The notes: generated from the sequence alone by a model not told the origin. A DNA stretch of 10,630 nt from an uncultured Pseudomonadota bacterium (GCA_903902945.1 CAIUWU010000058.1:1-10630); one strand, 5' to 3'. Numbered from the stretch's first letter, positions 1 through 6,566 are shown. Program-made: numbers and translations.

Positions 1-1143
1 CTGGACAATGCCGCTAGCTGTCAGAAACCGCAGGCTGTAATTGACAGTATTGTCCACACCTATAGTCATGAATACGCCAATATTCATCGGGGGGTTCATA
101 CCCTGAGTGTCAGGGCGACTGATCGTTTTGAAGCGGCACGGGAAAAAGTCCGGGCCTTCATCAATGCCGCCAGCAGCAAGGAAATTATTTTCGTGCGCGG
201 TGCGACCGAAGCCATCAATCTGGTGGCGCAAAGTTATGGTCGTTCGCAATTGCAAGCCGGTGATGAAATCGTTATCAGTGCGATGGAGCATCACGCCAAC
301 ATCGTGCCTTGGCAAATGCTGTGTCAGCAGATCGGCGCGGTGCTCAGAGTCGCGCCGATGAATCAGGCGGGCGAATTGATCTTCGACCAGTTCGAGGCAC
401 TGCTGAATGCCAAAACCAAACTGGTAGCTATCAGTCATATGTCTAATGCGTTGGGTACGATTAATCCGGTGGAACAGATCATTACTGCGGCGCATGCTCG
501 GAATATTCCAGTGTTGCTGGACGGCGCTCAGGCGATTCCGCACATGGCAGTCGATGTACAGGTTTTGGATTGTGATTTTTACGTGTTCTCCGGTCACAAG
601 CTATATGGCCCTTCGGGTACTGGGGTGCTGTATGGCAAACAAGCTTTGCTGGAAGCCATGCCGCCCTATCAGGGTGGTGGTGACATGATTCGTCAGGTGA
701 CGTTCGAAAAAACCGAATATGCTGGTCTGCCGCATAAATTTGAAGCCGGAACCCCGGCGATTGCCGAAATTATTGGTCTGGGTGCGGCGATTGATTATTT
801 AACTGCGTTGGGTATGGACCAGATTGCCGCTCACGAAGCCGATTTGCTGTGTTATGCCACCGAGCAGGCTCGGCAGATTAAAGGTTTGAATATCATTGGT
901 CAGGCGGCCCACAAAGGCGGGATTCTGTCGTTTACGCTGGATCGCATTCATCCGCATGATATCGGTACCATGCTGGACAGTCTCGGGATCGCGATCCGGG
1001 CAGGTCATCATTGTGCGATGCCGGTGATGGATTTTTATGGTGTTCCGGCGACGGCACGCGCATCGTTTGCCCTGTACAATACCCGCGAAGAAGTCGATGT
1101 ATTGCTGCAAGGCGTCCGTTCCCTAATTGAGGTATTTGGCTAA
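1..1143 (+). CDS. sufS: SufS-type cysteine desulfurase (5' end missing)
   Basis: This PLP enzyme removes sulfur from cysteine as a protein-bound persulfide for Fe-S cluster assembly in the cytoplasm. The reading frame is open from base 1, and the first visible residues (LDNAASCQKP) match the conserved N-terminal LDNAA block of the family. The start therefore lies just upstream. The PLP-binding lysine is in SGHKLYGPSG (codon 598-600, visible residue 200). The catalytic cysteine is in RAGHHCAMP (codon 1012-1014, visible residue 338). Both are offset by 26 from E. coli SufS K226 and C364, so about 26 codons are missing. The C-terminal block ATARASFALYNTREEVD is typical of group II desulfurases. 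The stop codon overlaps the sufU start by one base (TAATG). A SufU partner, rather than SufE, is encoded directly downstream, which suggests sulfur is handed to SufU. Confidence 0.97.
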   Translation: MDNAASCQKPQAVIDSIVHTYSHEYANIHRGVHTLSVRATDRFEAAREKVRAFINAASSKEIIFVRGATEAINLVAQSYGRSQLQAGDEIVISAMEHHANIVPWQMLCQQIGAVLRVAPMNQAGELIFDQFEALLNAKTKLVAISHMSNALGTINPVEQIITAAHARNIPVLLDGAQAIPHMAVDVQVLDCDFYVFSGHKLYGPSGTGVLYGKQALLEAMPPYQGGGDMIRQVTFEKTEYAGLPHKFEAGTPAIAEIIGLGAAIDYLTALGMDQIAAHEADLLCYATEQARQIKGLNIIGQAAHKGGILSFTLDRIHPHDIGTMLDSLGIAIRAGHHCAMPVMDFYGVPATARASFALYNTREEVDVLLQGVRSLIEVFG

Positions 1144-1595
1144 TGTTTGAAGATTTACGCGATCTGTATCAGGAAGTGATATTTGATCACAACCGCAATC
1201 CCCGCAATTTCCGGGTCATGGCTGACGCCAATCGTCAGGTGGAAGGCTTTAATCCGCTGTGTGGCGACCGGCTGACGCTGTTTTTGAAAGTTGAAGACGG
1301 CACGATCCGTGATGCCAGTTTTCAAGGTTCGGGTTGTGCGATTTCCACCGCTTCAGTTTCGCTGATGACTGAAATTATCAAAGGAAAAACCGAAACCGAA
1401 GCCGATGCTTTATTCAAACAATTCCATGAAATGGCAACCGGTAAAGATCATGATCTGCAATTAGAAGCCTTAGGTAAACTGGCCGTGCTGGCCGGGGTAC
1501 GCGAATATCCGGCCCGGGTCAAATGTGCGACGCTGGCTTGGCATACGCTGGATGCGGCGCTGAAGAATCAGCAACAATCGATTTCAACGGAATAA
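1143..1595 (+). CDS. sufU: SufU-type Fe-S assembly sulfurtransferase/scaffold
   Basis: This 150-residue IscU/NifU-N fold protein accepts persulfide sulfur from SufS. Three conserved cysteines and the aspartate are visible: C40 and D42 in NPLCGD, C64 in GSGCAISTAS and C127 in RVKCATLAW. C64 and C127 are 63 residues apart. This matches the SufU subfamily, which carries an insertion of about 20 residues relative to IscU. The IscU-specific histidine before the last cysteine is absent and R124 lies near it instead, again as in SufU. In characterised SufU proteins these ligands bind zinc and the protein acts as a SufS-activating sulfurtransferase; I infer the same here. The start overlaps the sufS stop by one base, and a GAGG element lies about 10 nt upstream, so translation is probably coupled. 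Confidence 0.95.
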   Translation: MFEDLRDLYQEVIFDHNRNPRNFRVMADANRQVEGFNPLCGDRLTLFLKVEDGTIRDASFQGSGCAISTASVSLMTEIIKGKTETEADALFKQFHEMATGKDHDLQLEALGKLAVLAGVREYPARVKCATLAWHTLDAALKNQQQSISTE

Positions 1596-1600
1596 GCAAG

Positions 1601-2377
1601 GTGACGGCGGTCACTGACGCACTGGCAGTGCTCTGTACCGATCAGGCGCAGCGCCTGGCCAGTGAACAACTGGCCTTAAAACTGGGTGTCCCCGTGTTGG
1701 ATAGTGCCAGTATCGATAAACATGCGCCCTGGGCGTTTTATCTGAGTTATCGCGATGGTTGTCTGAAACTGCTGGATGCCGCCAGTCTCAAAAAAGGCGG
1801 CCTGATGGTCGAGATTGATCCCCGTCCAGGCGAACAGCATTCTTATCCTGCCCCCAAAAAAGATTTACTGGCCCAGGCGGTCGGTAAGAAAACCCTGACG
1901 ATTGTCGATGCCACCTGTGGCTGGGCGCAGGACAGTCTGGCTTTGTTTCGCATGGGCTATCAGGTCAGCTGTATCGAACGTTCGCCGGTGATGGCGGCGT
2001 TGATTGCTGACGGATTGCAGCGTTTGGCGCAAAAAGACTGGGTGCTGAACCGCCAGTTACAGGTGCCGCAATTGCAGGCCGGGAACGCGATTGAGCTGCT
2101 GGCGGCCTTGCCGGAAGCGCCGGATTGCATTTATCTCGATCCTATGTTTCCCCCCAAGCGTAAAAAGTCAGCGGCTACCCGCAAATCGATGGCGGTATTG
2201 CGCGATATTCTTGGGGATGATCTGGATAAACAACAGTTGTTCGAAGCGGCGATGCAGGCGGCTGGCAAGCGGGTGGTAGTGAAAGGGCCGGATGATGCCG
2301 AACCGCTCGGTGCTACACCCAGCATGAGTTTTACCAGTAAATTGTTACGTTATGATGTGTATTTGAAAGGTGGTTGA
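1601..2377 (+). CDS. rsmJ: 16S rRNA m2G1516 methyltransferase RsmJ
   Basis: This SAM-dependent enzyme is predicted to methylate N2 of G1516 in 16S rRNA. The GTG at 1601 gives 258 residues, close to the E. coli protein (about 250), and lies 5 nt after the sufU stop. The frame stays open upstream to an ATG at 1523, but those residues lie wholly within sufU and resemble nothing in the family. Visible landmarks are the SAM motif I region DATCGWAQDS (103-112), the acidic IERSPVMAALIADGL strand and helix (125-139), the family block YLDPMFPPKRKKSA (178-191, the NPPY-like catalytic region) and KRVVVKGPDDAEPL (223-236). Motif I differs from the usual DATAGLGRD form, having W and A where L and G are usual. 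Its position inside a suf operon is unusual and may reflect only co-transcription. The ribosome binding site is weak, so the exact start is moderately certain. Confidence 0.93.
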   Translation: MTAVTDALAVLCTDQAQRLASEQLALKLGVPVLDSASIDKHAPWAFYLSYRDGCLKLLDAASLKKGGLMVEIDPRPGEQHSYPAPKKDLLAQAVGKKTLTIVDATCGWAQDSLALFRMGYQVSCIERSPVMAALIADGLQRLAQKDWVLNRQLQVPQLQAGNAIELLAALPEAPDCIYLDPMFPPKRKKSAATRKSMAVLRDILGDDLDKQQLFEAAMQAAGKRVVVKGPDDAEPLGATPSMSFTSKLLRYDVYLKGG

Positions 2378-2691
2378 TGAGTAATTGGTTAGATGTAATT
2401 GCCGAATCGGCACTGGCTGTCGGTGAACATATCGTGGTCGATGCTGACGGTGTCGATGTCGCGGTATTCCGATTGAATGATGGTTTTTATGCGATTGCCG
2501 ATGTCTGCTCCCACGACGGCACTGAAATTGCCAGCGGGGCACTGGAAGGCGATGAAATCGTCTGTCCGCGCCACGGGGCACGCTTTTGTGTCAAGACCGG
2601 CGCGGTTAAATGTGCGCCAGCCTACGAAGACATTGCGGCTTATCCGGTGCGGGTAATCGATGGCAGGGTGCAGCTGGCGGTTGATGCCTGA
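2377..2691 (+). CDS. Rieske-type [2Fe-2S] ferredoxin linked to SUF operon
   Basis: This is a small soluble Rieske protein of 104 residues. The cluster ligands are C44 and H46 (CSHDG) and C63 and H66 (CPRHGARF), with 16 residues between H46 and C63, as expected for the C-x-H...C-x2-H Rieske motif. There is no signal peptide or membrane anchor, which points to a cytoplasmic dioxygenase-type or NirD-like ferredoxin rather than a bc1-complex subunit. ATG 2377 is preferred over an in-frame TTG at 2374. The ATG overlaps the rsmJ stop in a TGATG arrangement and has AAGG at 2367-2370 with a 6-nt spacer. Being last in the suf cluster, it is a plausible electron donor for cluster assembly or a client of it; the sequence does not decide which. 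No oxygenase gene lies nearby. Confidence 0.9.
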   Translation: MSNWLDVIAESALAVGEHIVVDADGVDVAVFRLNDGFYAIADVCSHDGTEIASGALEGDEIVCPRHGARFCVKTGAVKCAPAYEDIAAYPVRVIDGRVQLAVDA

Positions 2692-2707
2692 GTCATTGAT
2701 GGTTGCT

Positions 2708-2723
2708 GTCAGTCTTTACTGAC
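2708..2723 (+). repeat. Short hairpin after the suf operon
   Basis: GTCAGT and ACTGAC form a perfect 6-bp stem with the 4-nt loop CTTT, starting 17 bases after the Rieske stop codon. There is no T-run behind it, so it is not a convincing intrinsic terminator. It could be a weak transcript-end hairpin or an operator upstream of lgt. Confidence 0.35.
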
Positions 2724-2725
2724 CG

Positions 2726-2752
2726 TTGCCGGCTGCCATTTAACGCTATACT
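2726..2752 (+). promoter_or_regulatory. Possible sigma70 promoter for lgt
   Basis: TTGCCG (2726-2731) and TATACT (2747-2752) resemble -35 and -10 boxes. The spacer is only 15 bp, shorter than the preferred 17. Initiation would fall about 25 bases before the lgt ATG. This is a pattern match only. Confidence 0.35.
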
Positions 2753-2786
2753 GTCGCCCTCCTTAAATCATCTTTAGCTCAAGACT

Positions 2787-3581
2787 ATGCAGCATCTGAT
2801 CTGGAACGTAGATCCCCTCTTTATTGAATTTGGTTTTTTGAAAATCCGCTGGTATGGGCTGATGTTTGCCACCGGTTTTGTCGTCAGTTTTATGACCATG
2901 CAGTGGATATACAAACGTGAAGGCAAGAACCTGGAAGAACTGGATACGCTGTTATGGTACATGGCGGTGGCAACTATAGTCGGCGCCAGATTGGGGCACA
3001 CTTTGCTGTACGATCCGGCTTATTATCTGGCCAATCCGTTAAAGATTCTGGCGATCTGGGAGGGCGGGCTTGCCAGTCATGGCGCCACGCTGGGGATTAT
3101 TTTGGGGTTGTATCTGTACAGCAAACATAGCGGGGATGGTTATCTGTGGTTGTTGGACCGGGTATCGATTCCAACTGCGCTGGCCGGTGCCTGCATCCGC
3201 ATCGGCAATTTTTTCAATTCGGAAATTCTCGGCACCCCGACCGACTCGGCTTGGGGCGTGGTGTTCGAGCGTGTTGATGATTTGCCGCGTCATCCGGTGC
3301 AACTGTATGAAGCCGCCAGTTATGTGCTGATATATCTGCTCTCGCTGTTGATTTATCGCAAAACCTGCGACAAACCATTGTCGGGCTTCGTATTCGGCTG
3401 CTTTATCAGCCTGTTGTTTTTTGCCCGTTTCCTGCTCGAATATTTCAAAACCGAACAGGCCATGTACGACAACGGCTTAATGCTGAATACCGGGCAATTA
3501 CTGAGTATTCCGTTTGTGGTTGCCGGTCTGGGCTTTATGCTCTGGTCATGGCGTCGCTATCAGCGCAGCCTAAGCGTTTAG
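2787..3581 (+). CDS. lgt: Prolipoprotein diacylglyceryl transferase Lgt
   Basis: This inner-membrane enzyme transfers diacylglycerol from phosphatidylglycerol to the lipobox cysteine of prolipoproteins, the first step of lipoprotein maturation. The 264-residue protein has several hydrophobic segments, with clear ones near residues 23-40, 57-75, 100-112, 178-190, 200-216 and 238-254. Conserved elements are RWYGL (21-25), GARLGHTLLYDP (66-77), EGGLASHGA with H98, the signature RIGNFFNSEILG (138-149, containing R138, N141, N144 and E146) and HPVQLYEA (169-176). R214 lies in FARFLLEYF, the position of the C-terminal essential arginine. The signature has I137 where glycine is commoner; the catalytic positions remain. 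The ribosome binding site is poor. The stop overlaps the convergent zwf stop by 4 bp. In many proteobacteria lgt pairs with thyA; here it does not. Confidence 0.97.
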   Translation: MQHLIWNVDPLFIEFGFLKIRWYGLMFATGFVVSFMTMQWIYKREGKNLEELDTLLWYMAVATIVGARLGHTLLYDPAYYLANPLKILAIWEGGLASHGATLGIILGLYLYSKHSGDGYLWLLDRVSIPTALAGACIRIGNFFNSEILGTPTDSAWGVVFERVDDLPRHPVQLYEAASYVLIYLLSLLIYRKTCDKPLSGFVFGCFISLLFFARFLLEYFKTEQAMYDNGLMLNTGQLLSIPFVVAGLGFMLWSWRRYQRSLSV

Positions 3582-5071
3582 GCGTCCGGCTGACATTCCG
3601 GTAATAGACTGGTACGCCAGTATTGGGCGGATTTTTCAAAAATCCGCCGGCTTGTTTCGGGGCCCCAACTGCCCGCTGCATAAGTGGCAATCGGTTTTTG
3701 ATCGACAGCCCAGTGTGCCAGTACCGGATCGACGATCTGCCAGGCATGTTCGACTTCATCGAAACGCAGAAACAGCGAGCGGTCGCCTTTCATGACATCG
3801 AGCAGTAAATCTTCATAGGCATCCACCCGGCGCTGATCGGGCTCACGAAAACTGGCATCGAGACTGCTGGTGCGGGTGCGCATTTCCAGCCCGGATTCCT
3901 TCACGGTCAGTTCCATGCGAATACATTCTTCCGGTTGTATGCCAAGCAATAACCAGTTAGGCGTCATGCAGCGCACATGGGTGTCTTTGAAAAACTGCAA
4001 CGGCGGGTGCCGGAAACAAATCGCAATCGATGATTGGGCATCGGCCAGGCGTTTGCCGGTGCGCAGATAAAACGGCACTCCACGCCAGCGCCAGTTATCA
4101 ATAAACAGTTTCAGTGCTGCATAGGTTTCGGTATTGCTATGGCTGGCGACATGATTTTCTTCCCGGTAAGCACTGACAGGCTGACCGCCAATGCTGCCTT
4201 CACGGTACTGGCCGCGGACAGCCTGCTGATCGAGGGTGGTCAGTTCCACGGGACGTATCGATTTCAGCACTTTGACTTTTTCATCGCGCAGCGATTCGGC
4301 ATCCATGGTCGCAGGCGGTTCCATTGCAATCAGCGTCATCAGCTGTAACAGATGGCTTTGCACCATGTCACGCAAGGCACCGGCCTTGTCGTAATAGTCG
4401 CCGCGGCTGCCAATCCCCAGCTGTTCGGCGTGAGTAATCTGGATATGGTCAATATAGTTACGGTTCCACAACGGTTCCATCATGATATTGGCAAAGCGGA
4501 ATACCAGGACATTCTGCACCATGCCTTTGCCCAGATAATGATCGATGCGATAGATTTGCTGTTCACTCAGATGCTGCTGCAAACGTTGTTGCAGCAGGCG
4601 GGCGCTGGCCAAGTCGTAGCCAAACGGTTTTTCGATTACCACGCGCCGCCAGCCTTGGTTTTCCTGTAACAGATTGACCGCACTCAAGGATTCGATGACA
4701 GCGGCAAAATGGTCCGGACTAATAGCCAGATAAAAAGCCATATGGCGGGGGAAGCTGTGGTCATGTGTCAGTTTTTTGGCCAGGGTCTGATAACACTCGG
4801 TTTGCTCAAGATCGCCTTGATGGTAATCCAGCCGTTCGCTGAAGCGCTTGAAGGTCGCGGCGTCAAAATCGTGGCCGGACTGGCGCAATAACTGCTCGAC
4901 ATCGTCCAGCCAGGTTTGTCTATCCCAGCTACGGCGGCCTATTGCCAGAATACGGGTGCCGGCGGGCAGCTTATGTTCTAGTTCCAGATGATAAAAACCC
5001 GGAATCAGTTTCAGGCGGGCCAGATTGCCGGTGGCGCCGAAGATAATATAAGTACAGGCGGTTGTGTTCAT
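3578..5071 (-). CDS. zwf: Glucose-6-phosphate 1-dehydrogenase
   Basis: This enzyme oxidises glucose 6-phosphate to 6-phosphogluconolactone with NADP+, feeding the oxidative pentose phosphate and Entner-Doudoroff routes. ATG 5071 gives 497 residues. It is preferred over a GTG at 5083 because GGAG (5078-5081) sits 6 nt upstream of the ATG. Visible features are the nucleotide-binding loop FGATGNLARLKLIP (11-24), R46 (expected for NADP+ 2'-phosphate contact), EKPFG (147-151), RIDHYLGK (175-182) with D177 and H178, and catalytic base H240 in QSHLLQ. NTETYAAL, DNWRWRGVPFYLRTGKRL and AGSWGP follow. The numbering of D177, H178 and H240 coincides with Leuconostoc G6PD. Odd points are G183 where the signature normally has Glu, and S239 where Asn is usual before H240. 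It is convergent with lgt and divergent from prfB. No pgl, edd, eda or gnd lies in the window. Confidence 0.97.
   Translation of the reverse strand: MNTTACTYIIFGATGNLARLKLIPGFYHLELEHKLPAGTRILAIGRRSWDRQTWLDDVEQLLRQSGHDFDAATFKRFSERLDYHQGDLEQTECYQTLAKKLTHDHSFPRHMAFYLAISPDHFAAVIESLSAVNLLQENQGWRRVVIEKPFGYDLASARLLQQRLQQHLSEQQIYRIDHYLGKGMVQNVLVFRFANIMMEPLWNRNYIDHIQITHAEQLGIGSRGDYYDKAGALRDMVQSHLLQLMTLIAMEPPATMDAESLRDEKVKVLKSIRPVELTTLDQQAVRGQYREGSIGGQPVSAYREENHVASHSNTETYAALKLFIDNWRWRGVPFYLRTGKRLADAQSSIAICFRHPPLQFFKDTHVRCMTPNWLLLGIQPEECIRMELTVKESGLEMRTRTSSLDASFREPDQRRVDAYEDLLLDVMKGDRSLFLRFDEVEHAWQIVDPVLAHWAVDQKPIATYAAGSWGPETSRRIFEKSAQYWRTSLLPECQPDA
3626..3648. repeat. Perfect 23-bp palindrome near the zwf 3' end
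   Basis: GGCGGATTTTT and AAAAATCCGCC are exact reverse complements separated by one C. The element lies inside zwf codons 475-482 (RRIFEKSA) and begins 45 bases after the lgt stop on the other strand. It would form a stable hairpin in both converging transcripts. No clear T-run follows on either strand, so it is not a classic Rho-independent terminator, but it could still stabilise or end the lgt or zwf message. Confidence 0.6.
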
Positions 5072-5101
5072 GGTTGACTCCACTGTGTCGAGGCGGATCT
5101 T

Positions 5102-5107
5102 GTTATA
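5102..5107 (-). promoter_or_regulatory. Possible -10 box for zwf
   Basis: On the minus strand this reads TATAAC, about 30 nt upstream of the zwf ATG. No good -35 match lies 16-18 bp upstream, so a promoter here would be weak or activator-dependent. Confidence 0.3.
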
Positions 5108-5190
5108 CCTTGTGAGCGGGGCTTTCGCTACTGCTGACGCAGCAAATGACTGTTTCCGGTCTCAGAACCGGTTGCTCGGCGCGGCATAGG

Positions 5191-5318
5191 GGCAATCTGG
5201 TCAAGGCTATGCTGCGCTGAGGCTTTGGCGCCAGATCACTACAATCAATGCTTTTGCGGTTGTCATCTCAGCAGGGACTGCCTGAGGTCGTCGGGCCGGG
5301 TTAGCAATCCAGATTGCC
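5191..5318. repeat. 10-bp inverted repeat with 108-bp spacer
   Basis: GGCAATCTGG (5191-5200) is the exact reverse complement of CCAGATTGCC (5309-5318). The right arm can alternatively fold locally, because GCAAT (5304-5308) pairs with ATTGC (5313-5317) around a 4-nt loop. Two exclusive pairings are therefore possible. Confidence 0.5.
5267..5286 (+). repeat. Hairpin CTCAGCAG/CTG-CTGAG
   Basis: CTCAG (5267-5271) pairs with CTGAG (5282-5286). After one bulged C (5281), CAG (5272-5274) pairs with CTG (5278-5280), leaving a GGA loop. It lies between the arms of the longer inverted repeat. Confidence 0.45.
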
Positions 5319-5404
5319 TGGAGCGTTCGCTACGGTATAGGCGATTTAGCAGGTGTTATGCGGGCATCAGGTGCTTTTCGCGGCAAGCTTTGGGTCTAAT
5401 CGTT

Positions 5405-5410
5405 TATAAT
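5405..5410 (+). promoter_or_regulatory. Consensus -10 box (TATAAT) upstream of prfB
   Basis: A perfect TATAAT sits about 50 nt before the prfB ATG. The hexamer 17 bp upstream (GGCAAG, 5382-5387) is a poor -35. Promoter use is plausible but unproven. Confidence 0.45.
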
Positions 5411-5461
5411 CACGCCATTTTTGCCGGTTGATGCCGGTATCGCGTTTTGGATAGTGAGTGC

Positions 5462-6559
5462 ATGCAAGAAATTAATCCGATTAAATACAAGATTGCTGAT
5501 TTGCGTGAGCGTGGTGTCAGCCTGAAAAGCTACCTGGATTTTGATACCAAAAGTGAACGGCTGGTTGAGGTGTTACGAGAGCTGGAAGATCCGGCGGTAT
5601 GGAATAAGCCCGAACAGGCGCAGGCGCTGGGTAAAGAGCGCAGTATGTTGGAAGGCATTGTCAATACCATTATCGAACTGGAACAGGGGCTGAATGATGC
5701 CGAAGAACTGTTGCTGATGGCGGTTGAAGAAAACGATGCCGATACTGTTGACGTAGTCGCTGCCGATGTCGATCAGTTTGAAAGCCGCGTGGCAGGCTTG
5801 GAGTTTCAGCGCATGTTCTCCGGCGAAATGGATGCCAATAACGCGTTTCTGGATATTCAGTCCGGTTCGGGCGGTACCGAAGCGCAGGATTGGGCATCCA
5901 TGATTGAGCGCATGTATTTACGCTGGGGTGAGGCGAAAGGCTTCAAAACCGAACTGATCGAAGAATCACCGGGCGATGTGGCCGGCATCAAGAGTGCCAC
6001 TATCAAATTTGAAGGCCCGTATGCCTTTGGCTGGCTGCGTACCGAAACCGGTGTACATCGGCTGGTCAGAAAATCACCGTTCGATTCCGGTAATCGCCGT
6101 CATACCTCATTTGCGTCGGTATTTGTCTCGCCGGAGATTGATGACGATATTGAAATTGACATTAATCCGGCCGATTTGCGGATCGACGTTTATCGCGCCA
6201 GCGGTGCCGGTGGTCAGCACGTCAACCGGACTGAATCAGCGGTGCGTATCACCCATAATCCTTCCGGCATCGTGGTACAGTGCCAGAGTGACCGTTCTCA
6301 GCATAAAAACAAAGACACAGCGATGAAACAGCTGAAAGCCAAACTGTATGAGCTGGAAATGCTGAAACGCAACGAAAGCCAGCAGGCGGTGGAAGATTCC
6401 AAATCCGATATTGGCTGGGGTAGTCAGATTCGCTCTTATGTGCTGGATCAGTCGCGGATCAAGGATTTGCGTACCAATGTCGAAACCGGCAACACCCAGG
6501 CGGTTCTCGATGGTGCTCTGGATCAGTTTATCGAAGCCAGTCTCAAGAGCGGCTTATAG
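5462..6559 (+). CDS. prfB: Peptide chain release factor 2 (no frameshift)
   Basis: RF2 recognises UGA and UAA stop codons on the ribosome and triggers peptide release. ATG 5462 gives 365 residues, the same length as E. coli RF2. An in-frame TTG at 5447 is less likely; GTGAG precedes the ATG by a few bases. The stop-codon recognition tripeptide SPF is at residues 205-207 (6074-6082) and the catalytic GGQ at 250-252 (6209-6217), both at E. coli numbering. Residue 246 is Ala, as in most bacteria, not the Thr of E. coli K-12. The gene reads through in one frame: at codons 25-26, where E. coli has CTT TGA C, this gene has CTG GAT (5534-5539), with no internal UGA. The lysS gene follows after 47 bp, the usual prfB-lysS arrangement. 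Confidence 0.98.
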   Translation: MQEINPIKYKIADLRERGVSLKSYLDFDTKSERLVEVLRELEDPAVWNKPEQAQALGKERSMLEGIVNTIIELEQGLNDAEELLLMAVEENDADTVDVVAADVDQFESRVAGLEFQRMFSGEMDANNAFLDIQSGSGGTEAQDWASMIERMYLRWGEAKGFKTELIEESPGDVAGIKSATIKFEGPYAFGWLRTETGVHRLVRKSPFDSGNRRHTSFASVFVSPEIDDDIEIDINPADLRIDVYRASGAGGQHVNRTESAVRITHNPSGIVVQCQSDRSQHKNKDTAMKQLKAKLYELEMLKRNESQQAVEDSKSDIGWGSQIRSYVLDQSRIKDLRTNVETGNTQAVLDGALDQFIEASLKSGL

Positions 6560-6566
6560 TCATAAC

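Larger units (their letters stand above)
5072..5461. other. 390-bp divergent intergenic region, zwf/prfB
   Basis: I see no credible gene in this stretch. The open frame at 5225-5431 encodes a Cys/Arg-rich peptide with no recognisable domain and is probably chance. The region does hold inverted repeats: CCGGT/ACCGG at 5156-5171, an 8-bp bulged hairpin at 5267-5286, and a 10-bp pair at 5191-5200 and 5309-5318. A TATAAC on the minus strand and a TATAAT on the plus strand mark possible promoters for zwf and prfB. It could be a regulatory region or hold a small RNA gene; no known RNA family was recognised. Confidence 0.6.

Noticed and set aside
986..997. 12-bp palindrome GGATCGCGATCC inside sufS
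   Set aside because: It occurs once, within conserved coding sequence (LGIAIRAGH), and no repeated copies were noticed, so chance is sufficient.
1523..1600. Upstream ATG extending RsmJ by 26 residues
   Set aside because: The extension lies wholly inside sufU in another frame, encodes residues unlike any RsmJ, and the GTG at 1601 gives the normal family length.
2708..2723. Rho-independent terminator after the Rieske gene
   Set aside because: The stem is only 6 bp and no T-run follows; it is listed as a hairpin only.
4034..4669. Open frames on the plus strand across zwf (4034-4348, 4352-4669)
   Set aside because: They are antisense to a fully conserved zwf and have no recognisable domain; they reflect codon bias of the real gene.
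5225..5431. Possible 68-residue gene in the zwf-prfB gap
   Set aside because: The peptide is Cys/Arg-rich and of low plausibility, with no domain, no good ribosome binding site, and several inverted repeats in the same bases. It looks like chance open sequence.
5540..5545. TTTTGA near the former RF2 frameshift site, as a possible relic slip site
   Set aside because: The TGA is out of the translated frame and two codons downstream of the canonical position; there is no stimulator upstream, so it has no evident role.
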